Numbered from the stretch's first letter, positions 37,151 through 45,563 are shown. The stretch is 64,000 bases of DNA from Paramylibacter kogurei (GCF_002742285.1 NZ_MDGM01000009.1:121079-185078); one strand, 5' to 3'. Numbers and translations: made by a program. Notes: a model not told the origin generated them from the letters alone.

Positions 37151-38045
37151 TACACCGATAGATCACTTCGATTTTGATGAAATATCGGAAACTAAAGACG
37201 AAGCATTTGAGCGAATTAAGCGAGAGCTGTCCTCTGGTATTACCCCACTCCGCAAACCCCGAAAGTTGCCCTTAAGTGAACTCGCGATAGAATATCAAGT
37301 ATTTCAACAAAGGGAGCTTGCAGGGCGAGACCTCGCGGGAACTGTAACGTATCACGTTGACAATCTTTTAAGGAACTTGAGGGCTGAAACAGATTGTAGG
37401 TTAGACCCGATTATCATCTGGTTTACGGGCAGACGGTGGACAATTCTAGATGGACATCATCGATACGCCGCCTACCTACGATACATAGGAGAAGAAGGTG
37501 AAACAGCAGATAACTTCTATGTCCCTGTTAAGGTCTTCATGGGTACTTTTGAGGATGCCTTCGATCTCTCTTTATCAGCAAATAAGAAAATCTCTGAACC
37601 TCTCACCGCTAGTGAACGAAGTAATGCTGCTTGGCGACGAGTTTGCCTTGATGCGCTTGAGGATAATTCATGGCAGATATCCAAGAAGGAGTTGGCCAAG
37701 CGGGTGACAGTAAGCGAGGCTCAAGTTGCAAAAATGAGGAGTGCTTATCTTAAGATTTCAAACGCCAATATCCTTTTTAACTCAAAGCCCATCGATCTAA
37801 CTTGGACGGAAGCATTAGAGTTCGCAAATGGAGGAAGAGTGGTAAGAGATTTTACCCCCGATGAGCAAGAGATTAAGGCTATCGACATTGCTAAGCGGAT
37901 GGGTGCTACTTTTGGCAAGAGCCTTGTGTCTGACCCTGAAACCTTTCTCTTGGGATTGGATCGGTATTCTTCTCAGCTGCATAATCAGATTATCGAACGC
38001 ATTCTTAATGATCACGGAGGTTTTGTCGAAGAATGGGAGGACTGA
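37140..38045 (+). CDS. ParB/Srx-fold nuclease-like protein with helix-turn-helix
   Basis: A 301-residue protein with a ParB-N (Srx-fold) domain: LPLSELAIEYQVFQQ, then DPIIIWFTGRRWTILDGHHRYAAYLRY (about 90-120) including the GHHR variant of the phosphate/CTP motif, followed by a helix-turn-helix near 178-205 (ISKKELAKRVTVSEAQVAKM). The C-terminal 100 residues are unassigned. It lacks a partner ParA here, so plasmid-type segregation is unlikely; it is closer to solitary ParB-like proteins of mobile islands. GAGG lies about 8 nt before the ATG. Paired with the upstream RNase H-fold gene. Confidence 0.8.
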   Translation: MRDNTPIDHFDFDEISETKDEAFERIKRELSSGITPLRKPRKLPLSELAIEYQVFQQRELAGRDLAGTVTYHVDNLLRNLRAETDCRLDPIIIWFTGRRWTILDGHHRYAAYLRYIGEEGETADNFYVPVKVFMGTFEDAFDLSLSANKKISEPLTASERSNAAWRRVCLDALEDNSWQISKKELAKRVTVSEAQVAKMRSAYLKISNANILFNSKPIDLTWTEALEFANGGRVVRDFTPDEQEIKAIDIAKRMGATFGKSLVSDPETFLLGLDRYSSQLHNQIIERILNDHGGFVEEWED

Positions 38046-38080
38046 GACAGCTGTTAAATCACCGTTCAAGATAACGTTTA

Positions 38081-38118
38081 GGGGTATCCATAACTATAGT
38101 GTCTAATATGGATACCCC
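38081..38118. terminator. 12-bp inverted repeat between convergent island genes
   Basis: GGGGTATCCATA pairs perfectly with TATGGATACCCC around a 14-nt loop in the gap between the ParB-like gene (rightward) and the GtrA fusion gene (leftward). No T run; likely a bidirectional terminator, though its GGGTAT arm also resembles the resolvase-proximal repeat. Confidence 0.6.
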
Positions 38119-38182
38119 ATAACAACTCATGAAATCCCCATATCCAAGAAGCCGATTGAGACTTCCCCGTTAATCTCTTCAT

Positions 38183-40054
38183 TTAATGCTTACGTCGCCA
38201 TGATTTTAGACGTTTGGTTTCAAGAAATAATTCAAAATTCTGGAACTCTTTGACGAACCTTTTATCCGCAGACATAAAATCGATATAATCAAAGTTCGTT
38301 CCTTTGATGTAGCTCTTACGTTGTCGATTATCTACAATGATTATTTCTGCGTTTGAGTTTATCAGATCATTGGTATTCGCCTCTCGGTTTTGATCCAAAA
38401 TCGCATTCATTTGTGCACAGTGATCCGTTTCTTTTGTGCAGTCGACACCAACAAGTTTGCTCAAAGCTCCAGGCAAGAACCATTGTGCAGGAAAACGACT
38501 CGCCCAGTTTAAATTTTCTTGCATAACGATGGGAAAGCCTGCGCTAACATTGGTGGACAAAAATAAAACTGAACTAGCTTGGGGAATACCCGTTAGGTGT
38601 TGACGAACTTCAAACTTAAAGCCGTTGCTATAGCGAACTTTTATGGGGATTGACCAAGCCATAACTAAGGCAGCCAAAGCAAACAGTATTTTTTGCGCGT
38701 TGCTGGCCCCATTTAATACAGCAACGACACAAAAAATCAGTGAAAATATAAAAAACGGGTACGATTGATAATTGAAACCAGTCGCCTGCACCCAATAAAT
38801 TACGTAGCTTGAGAATACAGCGGCAGCAAATATCAATGGCCCCTGCGAGATTTTGCCATTTCTAGCGACGCTAATACAACACAGAAATAGTAAAAGGATG
38901 ATGTAAATAGGTATTCGACTTATAACTCTGCTTATCCCGAAACCGAACTCTCCATAAACAGCAAAAGTTACAGGTAACAATTCCGCAAAAAATTCAGGAT
39001 GAACCAAGCGCGCAAATATGAGATAAAATAAACAGCCCGCAAACATGATCCAGTTTTCGATCTGGAAAATTGGTCGAAACGATTTTTGAATCAGTGAATT
39101 TGAAATCGCAATGAACAGCGGAACCAAAGTAAAATGCGGTTTGATACAAATTCCCAACACCGCAAAGATTGCGAGATATATGCGTTCCTTTCTTGATACT
39201 AAATCGCCCGAGACTTGACAGTAAACGCCAAACAACAATGGCAAAATGAATAGCACAAAAATGTGCTCTCTTTGTCCTGGCTGGTTAATCGTAGTGATAA
39301 GTATCGCCATCAATGCGCATTGGGTGGTGATCAGCGCGGGGATTTTAGCCATACCGCCTGATCGCCTCAGGAGCTTATTTACCCACGTCAAACTTACTAA
39401 AGTTAGGAAACCCGTAAATGCAAAATGTGAACTGGATGGAGTCAGCCCTGTAAGCTTTGAAAGCCAAATAACGGGGACCGTTAGATAGAAATTCCAAGGA
39501 GGATTAACCTCTACTATATCCACATAAAGTTGTGCACCAGAAAGCCATTTTTGTGTCGCAACCAGATACCAACCAGTATCATGATTAACATCCCCAAGAG
39601 ACATCCAATAATAATATGCAATCAATTGAACGCCGAGAAGGATAACCACCTGATAAGAAATTGTGCTTTTTTCCAGATGTGCGGCATCTTCAAAAGCCCA
39701 ATATTTTGAGATAAAAAACGAAACGAAGGGTATGGTTAAACCAACAACTAATATTGATGCCCAAAACGGCCAATTTAAATGCGATGTGGTCGAATAGACG
39801 ATTGTGGAACTCAGAAAAAACGCAACTATGGATAGGCAAGCAAATCTGGTAAAGTGAGCTTCAATAGAGCCGGTAGCCGCAAAAGTAAAACGAAAGTGTC
39901 CTGCAAATGAAAAAAGGAATGCGACGCCAAAGCCGATCAAATTTGCAGTTTGTGCAATAAGGCCAAAAACTTCTTTAGAAATGAGTGCCGCGCTAATGTG
40001 TAAAAGTGTAGCAACAATCCCAACCACACCAAAGCGCCCAATTTGTCCGATCAT
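38183..40054 (-). CDS. GtrA-domain fused to large membrane glycosyltransferase-like protein
   Basis: A 623-residue integral membrane protein. Residues 1-120 form a GtrA domain with four membrane helices (RFGVVGIVATLLHISAAL; FLFSFAGHFRFTF; KYWAFED), the predicted flippase module for undecaprenyl-phosphate-linked sugar. From about 135 follows a second polytopic part of about nine helices with a first periplasmic loop DVNHDTGWYLVATQKWLSGAQLY carrying acidic residues, resembling GT-C transferases (Gtr/PMT type). A soluble C-terminal domain (about 480-623) ends the protein. In phage serotype-conversion cassettes these are two separate genes, so the fusion is notable. Stop-to-start spacing places it last in a three-gene operon. 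Confidence 0.75.
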   Translation of the reverse strand: MIGQIGRFGVVGIVATLLHISAALISKEVFGLIAQTANLIGFGVAFLFSFAGHFRFTFAATGSIEAHFTRFACLSIVAFFLSSTIVYSTTSHLNWPFWASILVVGLTIPFVSFFISKYWAFEDAAHLEKSTISYQVVILLGVQLIAYYYWMSLGDVNHDTGWYLVATQKWLSGAQLYVDIVEVNPPWNFYLTVPVIWLSKLTGLTPSSSHFAFTGFLTLVSLTWVNKLLRRSGGMAKIPALITTQCALMAILITTINQPGQREHIFVLFILPLLFGVYCQVSGDLVSRKERIYLAIFAVLGICIKPHFTLVPLFIAISNSLIQKSFRPIFQIENWIMFAGCLFYLIFARLVHPEFFAELLPVTFAVYGEFGFGISRVISRIPIYIILLLFLCCISVARNGKISQGPLIFAAAVFSSYVIYWVQATGFNYQSYPFFIFSLIFCVVAVLNGASNAQKILFALAALVMAWSIPIKVRYSNGFKFEVRQHLTGIPQASSVLFLSTNVSAGFPIVMQENLNWASRFPAQWFLPGALSKLVGVDCTKETDHCAQMNAILDQNREANTNDLINSNAEIIIVDNRQRKSYIKGTNFDYIDFMSADKRFVKEFQNFELFLETKRLKSWRRKH

Positions 40055-40058
40055 ATTT

Positions 40059-40790
40059 TTATTTTTTCAATTTGACGATTGCGTACAGGGACAGCCCCCA
40101 AGGCAATGATGTGCGGCTTACCAAGTGGCGCTCAGCCCTAAAAATTCTAAAGAATAATTTGTTCATCCAGTCTGATGGAATTTCATCATCTGGTGCAGAT
40201 GAACCCGTAAGTTTATCAAACCCTCGTTTCATCAACGCAAAGGGAAACAGAAAGCAGTTGAAATAACTAATAGCCTCAACTTCTAAACCTGCATTTTCGA
40301 CTGCGCGTTTTAATGAATTACGTGTATATCGGCGGAAATGATGGTGAACGACATCGTGTTTTGACCAAAGCCACGGCATTGCGGGAACAGTAATCAAAAT
40401 CCTCCCGTTTTTATCCAATCTCTCGCCCAGAGCTGTCAGCGACGCTGTATCATGTTCGATGTGTTCCAGCACATCTAATAGCGCAATCAAATCATATGCC
40501 TCTCCTGCAAAAGGCGCATCATCAGGGAGGGCACCAAATGGAATATCCATGCCTGACTTAAGCTGTGCTGTGGTTCGCGACGTTTCGTCAAATTCAAAAG
40601 CATCCAACTTTCCAAATCCGCTAAGAAGCGATAAATTTCCACCCGTACCACATCCAGCTTCGAGCAAGCGAGCATTTTTTGGTAAGTCGCATGAAGAAGT
40701 AATCAGTTTGGCGATGATTTCTCTTCGTGCAGCGAACCACCAATGTTTGTGCTCTTGCTCTCCCATACGAGCATATGCTGCTGTATCCAT
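40059..40790 (-). CDS. Class I SAM-dependent methyltransferase
   Basis: A 243-residue Rossmann-fold methyltransferase: N-terminal EHKHWWFAARREII, motif I LLEAGCGTGGNLSLL (42-56), acidic FEFDETS end of strand 2, and LIALLDVLEHIEHD near 105. The WWF..RR..II head is common in methyltransferases of polysaccharide and lipid-linked sugar clusters. Its ATG immediately follows the TAA of the glycosyltransferase gene and it ends 4 bp before the GtrA fusion, so the three are one operon. The substrate is probably the transferred sugar or a lipid-linked intermediate. Confidence 0.83.
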   Translation of the reverse strand: MDTAAYARMGEQEHKHWWFAARREIIAKLITSSCDLPKNARLLEAGCGTGGNLSLLSGFGKLDAFEFDETSRTTAQLKSGMDIPFGALPDDAPFAGEAYDLIALLDVLEHIEHDTASLTALGERLDKNGRILITVPAMPWLWSKHDVVHHHFRRYTRNSLKRAVENAGLEVEAISYFNCFLFPFALMKRGFDKLTGSSAPDDEIPSDWMNKLFFRIFRAERHLVSRTSLPWGLSLYAIVKLKK

Positions 40791-41762
40791 TTACTCTTCC
40801 TCTAAACCAAACGTTGACTTAACGATAAACGTGGGTCGTTCGCGCACTTCGGTAAATATGCGTCCGATATATTCCCCCAAGACACCCAAGGACAACAGAT
40901 TCAAACCGCCAAAGAACAGGATCATTACAATAGTTGAACTATAACCAGGAACAGAGCGACCAAAAACGACCGTAAAAACGATGACGAAAATCACATAAAC
41001 AAACGCGAGTAGAGAAAACAAAAAACCCAAGTACCCCCACAATCGAAGCGGCATGGTGCTTGATGAAAAGATTCCGTCCAATGCCAAGTTCCACAATTTC
41101 CAGACCGACCACTTGCCAGTGCCGTCCGATCTTTTCGGGCGTTCAAATTCAACCTGTTCAGACGTAAACCCAACCCAAGAGAACACTTCTTTGTTGAAAC
41201 GCATTTTATCCCCGACTTGAACAACAGCATCAACAACTTGACGATCAAGCAATCTAAAATCACCAACATTTTCAGGAATCGGCCGCTCAGCAAAAAAGTT
41301 AAAAATACGATAGAATGCTGTCGCCGTTGTTCGTTTCATCCAACTATCTTCTGAACGTGATATTCTCTTTGCGTTCACAATCGAAGCACCATCTGACCAC
41401 TTGTTTAACATTTGTTCGATAACTTCTGGTGGGTCTTGTAAATCAACATCCATTGGTATGACAGCATCCCCAAGTGCGTAGGTTAACCCTGCAAACAAGG
41501 CTCGTTCCTTACCAAAATTTCGGGATAAACTTACTAATTGTATTTCTGCGTTAGTCATCTTTGCATTGCGAATAATAAACTCGCTCGCATCTGTGGAGCC
41601 GTCATTAACAAACAAAATTTGAAACTTAAATTTGCGAGAGTTCTTTAAGTTGATTTCGAACAGCGAGGTTTCCAATTGTTCGACAAACAATGGTATCGCC
41701 TTCTCTTCATTAAAAACAGGAACCACCAGTGTTATCGTATTCGCTTTCAACACATTCTCCAC
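40791..41762 (-). CDS. GtrB-like polyprenyl-phosphate glycosyltransferase
   Basis: A 323-residue family 2 glycosyltransferase that loads a sugar (often glucose) onto undecaprenyl phosphate at the inner face of the membrane. It has LVVPVFNEE (13-21), the nucleotide region ILFVNDGSTDAS (49-60), DVDLQDPPE (about 108) as DxD, and two C-terminal membrane helices (about 235-260 and 270-295) as in GtrB/DPM1 proteins. The annotated start is a GTG; a TTG four codons on has a GGAG six nt before it and is also possible. First gene of the leftward surface-glycan operon. Confidence 0.85.
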   Translation of the reverse strand: MENVLKANTITLVVPVFNEEKAIPLFVEQLETSLFEINLKNSRKFKFQILFVNDGSTDASEFIIRNAKMTNAEIQLVSLSRNFGKERALFAGLTYALGDAVIPMDVDLQDPPEVIEQMLNKWSDGASIVNAKRISRSEDSWMKRTTATAFYRIFNFFAERPIPENVGDFRLLDRQVVDAVVQVGDKMRFNKEVFSWVGFTSEQVEFERPKRSDGTGKWSVWKLWNLALDGIFSSSTMPLRLWGYLGFLFSLLAFVYVIFVIVFTVVFGRSVPGYSSTIVMILFFGGLNLLSLGVLGEYIGRIFTEVRERPTFIVKSTFGLEEE

Positions 41763-41990
41763 AAAAAAAGTTTATTCTTCTCGCAATTCAATAGGACAAA
41801 AAAACACGAAAAGAAACGTTTACCTCGAAGACCGAGAATTTTGACTTTCCATCAAAGTATCTCCTGACGCCCCCGGTCTAACGAAGCTCTAATAGTTATA
41901 CCAACGTTTGATCGTACAAAATCAACTATAAGAAACATTGAGCAATTTCTACATGTAGACCAATACTTTACTCATCAAAATGAACAAAAA

Positions 41991-42012
41991 GTGTTACAGT
42001 GAGCTGTTACAG
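41991..42012. repeat. Paired TGTTACAG repeats near attR
   Basis: TGTTACAG at 41992-41999 and 42005-42012, 13 bp apart. The first sits in GTGTTACAGTGAGC, identical to 33213-33226 near attL. Candidate integrase arm sites. Confidence 0.45.
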
Positions 42013-42073
42013 CCTTGAAAACTATCACAACCTAAGCTATTGATTTTAAAAGAAACCAACTCTTGTATCGTGT

Positions 42074-42092
42074 TCCTCCTAGGCTCCACCAA
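42074..42092 (+). repeat. attR: 19-bp copy of the tRNA-Ala 3' end
   Basis: TCCTCCTAGGCTCCACCAA, identical to 33122-33140, with no tRNA body upstream of it. This marks the right junction of the island. Confidence 0.92.
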
Positions 42093-42098
42093 AATATC

Positions 42099-42377
42099 CT
42101 AACAACGAAATTCTAGTGATACTCTTGGATAGTTACCAAGCAAGTATGGTGGTTGTGTTTCTGAGGATTTTGATACTTCGAATTGACCTCCCTTTTTTGT
42201 GCAAAAAGAATTGGCTTCGTTAAAAACTTCGGCCTTTAGATTGCCCAATCCGGGGAAACCAGTGGCTTGTTGTTTCTCGATGAAATATAGGTTTTTACCC
42301 GAACCCACGACACCAGTATCAGCGGCACAAGCAGCAAGACCGCAAATCAATCCGGTCAAAATGGTTTTTTGGAACAC
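42099..42377 (-). CDS. Small putative lipoprotein
   Basis: A 92-residue exported protein when started at the GTG 42377 (MFQKTILTGLICGLAACA), which has AAAGGA six nt upstream and yields a clean lipoprotein signal with lipobox LAAC. A GTG 24 bp earlier would add eight residues. The mature part has three further features: a KNLYFIEKQQATGFPGLGNL segment and two Cys near the C-terminus (FCTKKGG, LEFRC). No family recognised. It lies just outside attR, so it is probably the original chromosomal neighbour of tRNA-Ala. Confidence 0.65.
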   Translation of the reverse strand: MFQKTILTGLICGLAACAADTGVVGSGKNLYFIEKQQATGFPGLGNLKAEVFNEANSFCTKKGGQFEVSKSSETQPPYLLGNYPRVSLEFRC

Positions 42378-42606
42378 GCGGCATCCTTTCAGATCTTTCA
42401 CGTTTGAGCATGATCAAGCACGAGCCCAATTGCAACAAAAACCCGTTGAAAAATCTTTACACCCAAGGGTGGCTCGGTTTTCTAATTATCCTAATTCATC
42501 CATTCGATTCACCCCTAGGTAGCAGCAAATGTCGCCACGGGCGCAATTGTGCCGAATTTCCCCCTATCATTCATCCGCTGCACATGTTTTGTTATGGCAT
42601 GAAAAT

Positions 42607-42631
42607 TTTGCCTGTGTTCACATAAGGCAAA
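42607..42631. promoter_or_regulatory. Inverted repeat upstream of choX
   Basis: TTTGCCT and AGGCAAA are separated by 11 bp, 23 bp before the choX ATG. Could be an operator for a choline-responsive regulator or a leader hairpin. The remaining upstream region shows no convincing promoter. Confidence 0.35.
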
Positions 42632-42653
42632 TATAACAAACAGGGAGATCATC

Positions 42654-43580
42654 ATGAATCTATTCAAAACATCCATCAGTGCGGTTGCACTGACAGCTAC
42701 GGCAAGCATGGCACAGGCCGATTGTGGCAGCGTTTCATTTTCCGACGTTGGCTGGACCGACATCACTGCAACAACGGCGGCGACAACGGTTGTGTTGGAT
42801 GCGCTTGGTTATGACACGGATATCAAGGTTTTGTCCGTTCCTGTGACCTATGCGTCATTGGCTAAGGGTGACATCGATATTTTCCTTGGCAACTGGATGC
42901 CAACAATGGAAGGCGATATCGCATCATATCGCGAGGCCGGCACCGTTGATACGGTTGGTATGAACCTTGAGGGTGCAAAATATACATTGGCGGTGAACAA
43001 GGCTGCATCTGATCTGGGCATCAAAGGGTTTGGCGATATCGCGGCACATGCCGATGCGTTGGGTGGCAAAATTTACGGGATCGAACCAGGGAATGACGGC
43101 AACCGTTTGATCCAATCCATGATCGATGACAACGCGTTCGATCTGAAAGATTTCGAAGTTGCAGAAAGCTCTGAGCAAGGCATGTTGGCACAGGTTGCAC
43201 GGGCAGATAAAAAAGACGAGCCAATCGTATTTTTGGGTTGGGAACCACACCCAATGAACGCCAATTTTGATATGTCATACCTGACAGGTGGTGATGATTT
43301 CTTTGGCCCGAATTTGGGTGGTGCGAATGTGTTTACAAACACACGTGCGGGTTACGTTGATGAATGCAAAAACGTTGGCGCGTTGTTGAACAACCTGACA
43401 TTCACGCTGGCCATGGAAAACGAAATCATGGGTGCGATTTTGAATGATGGCACTGACCCAGCTGAGGCTGCAACAGCATGGCTAAGCGCGAATGCAGGCG
43501 TGTTGGACGGTTGGCTGGACGGTGTTACCACCATGGACGGTGGCGATGCGATGGCAGCGGTGAAAGCAGCGCTTCAATAA
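42654..43580 (+). CDS. choX: Choline/betaine ABC transporter substrate-binding protein
   Basis: Periplasmic binding protein of the ChoXWV quaternary-amine importer. The 308-residue protein has a signal peptide (MNLFKTSISAVALTATASMAQA, then DCGSVSF) and the ChoX/OpuAC pattern: FSDVGWTDITATTAATTVVLD, LSVPVTYASLAKGDIDIFLGNW with the aromatic-box Trp, GIEPGNDGN near 142 and VFLGWEPHPMN near 195. A GGGAG ribosome site precedes the ATG. In roseobacters this system supplies choline for glycine betaine. A strong terminator-like hairpin separates it from the permease gene, which favours high binding-protein output. Confidence 0.93.
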   Translation: MNLFKTSISAVALTATASMAQADCGSVSFSDVGWTDITATTAATTVVLDALGYDTDIKVLSVPVTYASLAKGDIDIFLGNWMPTMEGDIASYREAGTVDTVGMNLEGAKYTLAVNKAASDLGIKGFGDIAAHADALGGKIYGIEPGNDGNRLIQSMIDDNAFDLKDFEVAESSEQGMLAQVARADKKDEPIVFLGWEPHPMNANFDMSYLTGGDDFFGPNLGGANVFTNTRAGYVDECKNVGALLNNLTFTLAMENEIMGAILNDGTDPAEAATAWLSANAGVLDGWLDGVTTMDGGDAMAAVKAALQ

Positions 43581-43597
43581 TTGACCACACTAATTTC

Positions 43598-43628
43598 AAA
43601 CCCCGCCCATGTTGGCGGGGTTTGTTTT
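43598..43628 (+). terminator. Intra-operon terminator between choX and choW
   Basis: AAACCCCGCC pairs perfectly with GGCGGGGTTT around a 6-nt loop, followed by GTTTTT. It lies between the choX stop and the choW start in the same orientation, so it should act as a partial terminator. Confidence 0.85.
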
Positions 43629-43653
43629 TGGCAAACCACGCGGGGGTGGCGCC

Positions 43654-44493
43654 ATGGAATGGCTTACAGACAATAAAATCCCAGTTGGAAAAACCGCCAG
43701 CGCGGTTTTCGACTGGTTGCAGGTAAACCTTGAATGGTTTTTCGATTTCTTATCAATCACGCTCGAAGGATTGATTGACGGTATTTTATGGGTTTTACAA
43801 ACGCCCCACCCGTTGTTGGTGGTATTGGCATTTGTGGGGCTGACATGGGTTTTTCAGCGATCTTGGAAAACTTGTTTATTGGTTTTGCTGGGTTTTCTAT
43901 TCATCTTGAACCAAGATTATTGGGAAGAAACCACCGAGAGTTTAACCTTGGTTCTCTCGGCATGTGTGGTCTGTATGGCTGTTGGTGTTCCCATTGGGAT
44001 CGCCATGGCGCATCGTCCCAAATTATACGCATGGGCACGCCCCGTTTTGGATTTGATGCAGACCCTTCCCACGTTCGTTTACCTAATCCCTGCGATTGTG
44101 TTTTTTGGCATCGGCATGGTGCCCGGATTAATGGCAACGGTGATTTTTGTTCTGCCCGCCCCCATCCGTTTGACCCATCTTGGTGTTTCATCAACCCCCG
44201 CTGCATTATTGGAATCCGCCGAAAGTTTTGGCGCAACGCCGCGACAAAAGCTGTTCAAAGTTGAATTGCCCTATGCCCTGCCCCAGATCATGGCGGGGTT
44301 GAACCAAACGATTATGCTCTCGCTTTCGATGGTTGTTATTGCTGCATTGGTTGGTGCCGATGGATTGGGCGTGCCAGTGGTGCGTGCATTGAACACGGTA
44401 AACACCGCACTTGGATTTGAAAGCGGATTTATCATTGTTGTGGTCGCAATCATGCTTGATCGTATGTTGCGCGTAGAGGAGCCGAAAAAATGA
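43654..44493 (+). CDS. choW: Choline/betaine ABC transporter permease
   Basis: Inner-membrane component of the quaternary-amine importer. With the ATG at 43654 (MEWLTDNKIPVGK) it has 279 residues and about seven membrane helices. The EAA-type coupling loop reads ALLESAESFGATPRQKLFKVELPYALPQIMAG (about 188-219). An in-frame start 45 bp earlier falls in the terminator hairpin and is unlikely. The stop overlaps choV as ATGA. Confidence 0.93.
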   Translation: MEWLTDNKIPVGKTASAVFDWLQVNLEWFFDFLSITLEGLIDGILWVLQTPHPLLVVLAFVGLTWVFQRSWKTCLLVLLGFLFILNQDYWEETTESLTLVLSACVVCMAVGVPIGIAMAHRPKLYAWARPVLDLMQTLPTFVYLIPAIVFFGIGMVPGLMATVIFVLPAPIRLTHLGVSSTPAALLESAESFGATPRQKLFKVELPYALPQIMAGLNQTIMLSLSMVVIAALVGADGLGVPVVRALNTVNTALGFESGFIIVVVAIMLDRMLRVEEPKK

Positions 44494-45524
44494 GCGATGC
44501 AGTCATTTTCGACAATGTAAATATCGTGTTTGGTGGCAAACCAAAAACGGCCCTTCCATTGATGGATCAAGGATTATCACGTTCTGAAATCCAAGACCAA
44601 ACCGCCCAAGTGTTGGGTGTGCACAACTGTTCGCTGACCGTTGGAACAGGTGAAATTTTGGTTCTGATGGGTTTGTCGGGTTCTGGTAAATCCACGTTGT
44701 TGCGCGCAGTGAATGGGTTGAATCCTGTGGTGCGCGGTGCGGTGCATGTGAACAACGGTGATGAAATGATCGATGTCACAAAAACCGACAAGGCGACATT
44801 GCGCCAAATCCGTTTGCATCGTGTGGCGATGGTGTTTCAACAATTTGGTCTGTTGCCATGGCGCACGGTTGCGCAAAACGTTGGTTTTGGCTTGGAAATG
44901 GACGGGATGGATAAATCCGAAATGGCAACGAGGGTGAAAAACCAGCTTGATCTGGTTGGCCTGTCGGATTGGGCCGATCGCAAGGTTGGCGAATTATCTG
45001 GTGGTATGCAACAACGTGTTGGTCTGGCCCGTGCATTCGCAACCGAGGCACCGATTTTATTGATGGACGAACCGTTTTCCGCGCTTGATCCATTGATCCG
45101 CACACGGTTGCAGGATGAATTGCTGGAATTGCAAGCAACACTGAAACGCACGATTATATTTGTTAGCCATGATTTGGACGAAGCCTTCAAAATCGGTGAT
45201 CGCATCGCGATTATGGAAGGTGGGCGCATCGTGCAATGTGGCACACCCCAAGAAATCGTCGCCAATCCTGCGGATGAATATGTGGCCGATTTTGTGGCCC
45301 ATATGAACCCAATGGGTGTGTTGCGTGCGTCGGATATTATGCAACCGACAAAACGCAAAACGTCCAAAGATACAGTAGATAGCAAAACCCCCGTGCGCGA
45401 TGTGATGGCGCAATTATCCAGCGGTGTTGATTGTGTTTGTGTCAGTGATGGGTCGGAATTGATTGGTGAGATAACCGCACAAGACGCGCTTGGCGCATTG
45501 CTTGATCCCAAAAGCAACGGATAG
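44490..45524 (+). CDS. choV: Choline/betaine ABC transporter ATP-binding protein
   Basis: Cytoplasmic ATPase of the importer, 344 residues. Walker A is GLSGSGKSTLL (about 66-76), the Q-loop is VFQQFGLLPW, the signature LSGGMQQRVGLARA near 169 and Walker B ILLMDEPFSALD near 188, with a switch His in FVSHDLDEA. After the ATPase core a region of about 60 residues resembles a degenerate CBS-type segment (VRDVMAQLSSGVDCVCVSDG), as in ProV/OpuAA-like proteins. It begins within the choW stop codon and is followed by a terminator. Confidence 0.95.
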   Translation: MSDAVIFDNVNIVFGGKPKTALPLMDQGLSRSEIQDQTAQVLGVHNCSLTVGTGEILVLMGLSGSGKSTLLRAVNGLNPVVRGAVHVNNGDEMIDVTKTDKATLRQIRLHRVAMVFQQFGLLPWRTVAQNVGFGLEMDGMDKSEMATRVKNQLDLVGLSDWADRKVGELSGGMQQRVGLARAFATEAPILLMDEPFSALDPLIRTRLQDELLELQATLKRTIIFVSHDLDEAFKIGDRIAIMEGGRIVQCGTPQEIVANPADEYVADFVAHMNPMGVLRASDIMQPTKRKTSKDTVDSKTPVRDVMAQLSSGVDCVCVSDGSELIGEITAQDALGALLDPKSNG

Positions 45525-45529
45525 TGAAC

Positions 45530-45559
45530 GGGTGTGGCGAAAACCGCCACACCCTTTTT
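45530..45559 (+). terminator. Terminator of the choXWV operon
   Basis: GGGTGTGGCG pairs perfectly with CGCCACACCC around AAAAC, followed by TTTTT. Confidence 0.9.
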
Positions 45560-45563
45560 CAAA

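Larger units (their letters stand above)
33122..42092. mobile_element. Integrated genomic island at tRNA-Ala(GGC)
   Basis: About 9 kb bounded by a 19-bp tRNA-derived repeat. Contents in order: tyrosine integrase, serine resolvase with res-like inverted repeat, RNase H-fold protein, ParB-like protein (all rightward), then leftward GtrA-fusion, methyltransferase and GtrB-like glycosyltransferase genes. The intergenic DNA is visibly more AT-rich and repeat-laden than the flanks. No replication initiator, conjugation or phage structural gene is present, so it is likely a non-self-transmissible element using its own recombinases. Confidence 0.92.
41763..42098. other. Gene-free right end of the island
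   Basis: About 336 bp holding the promoter of the glycosyltransferase operon (not resolved), the TGTTACAG repeats and attR. No supported open frame. Confidence 0.6.

Noticed and set aside
42061..42098. Second tRNA-Ala gene at the right end of the island
   Set aside because: Only the last 19 bases match; no D or anticodon arm exists upstream. It is the att repeat.
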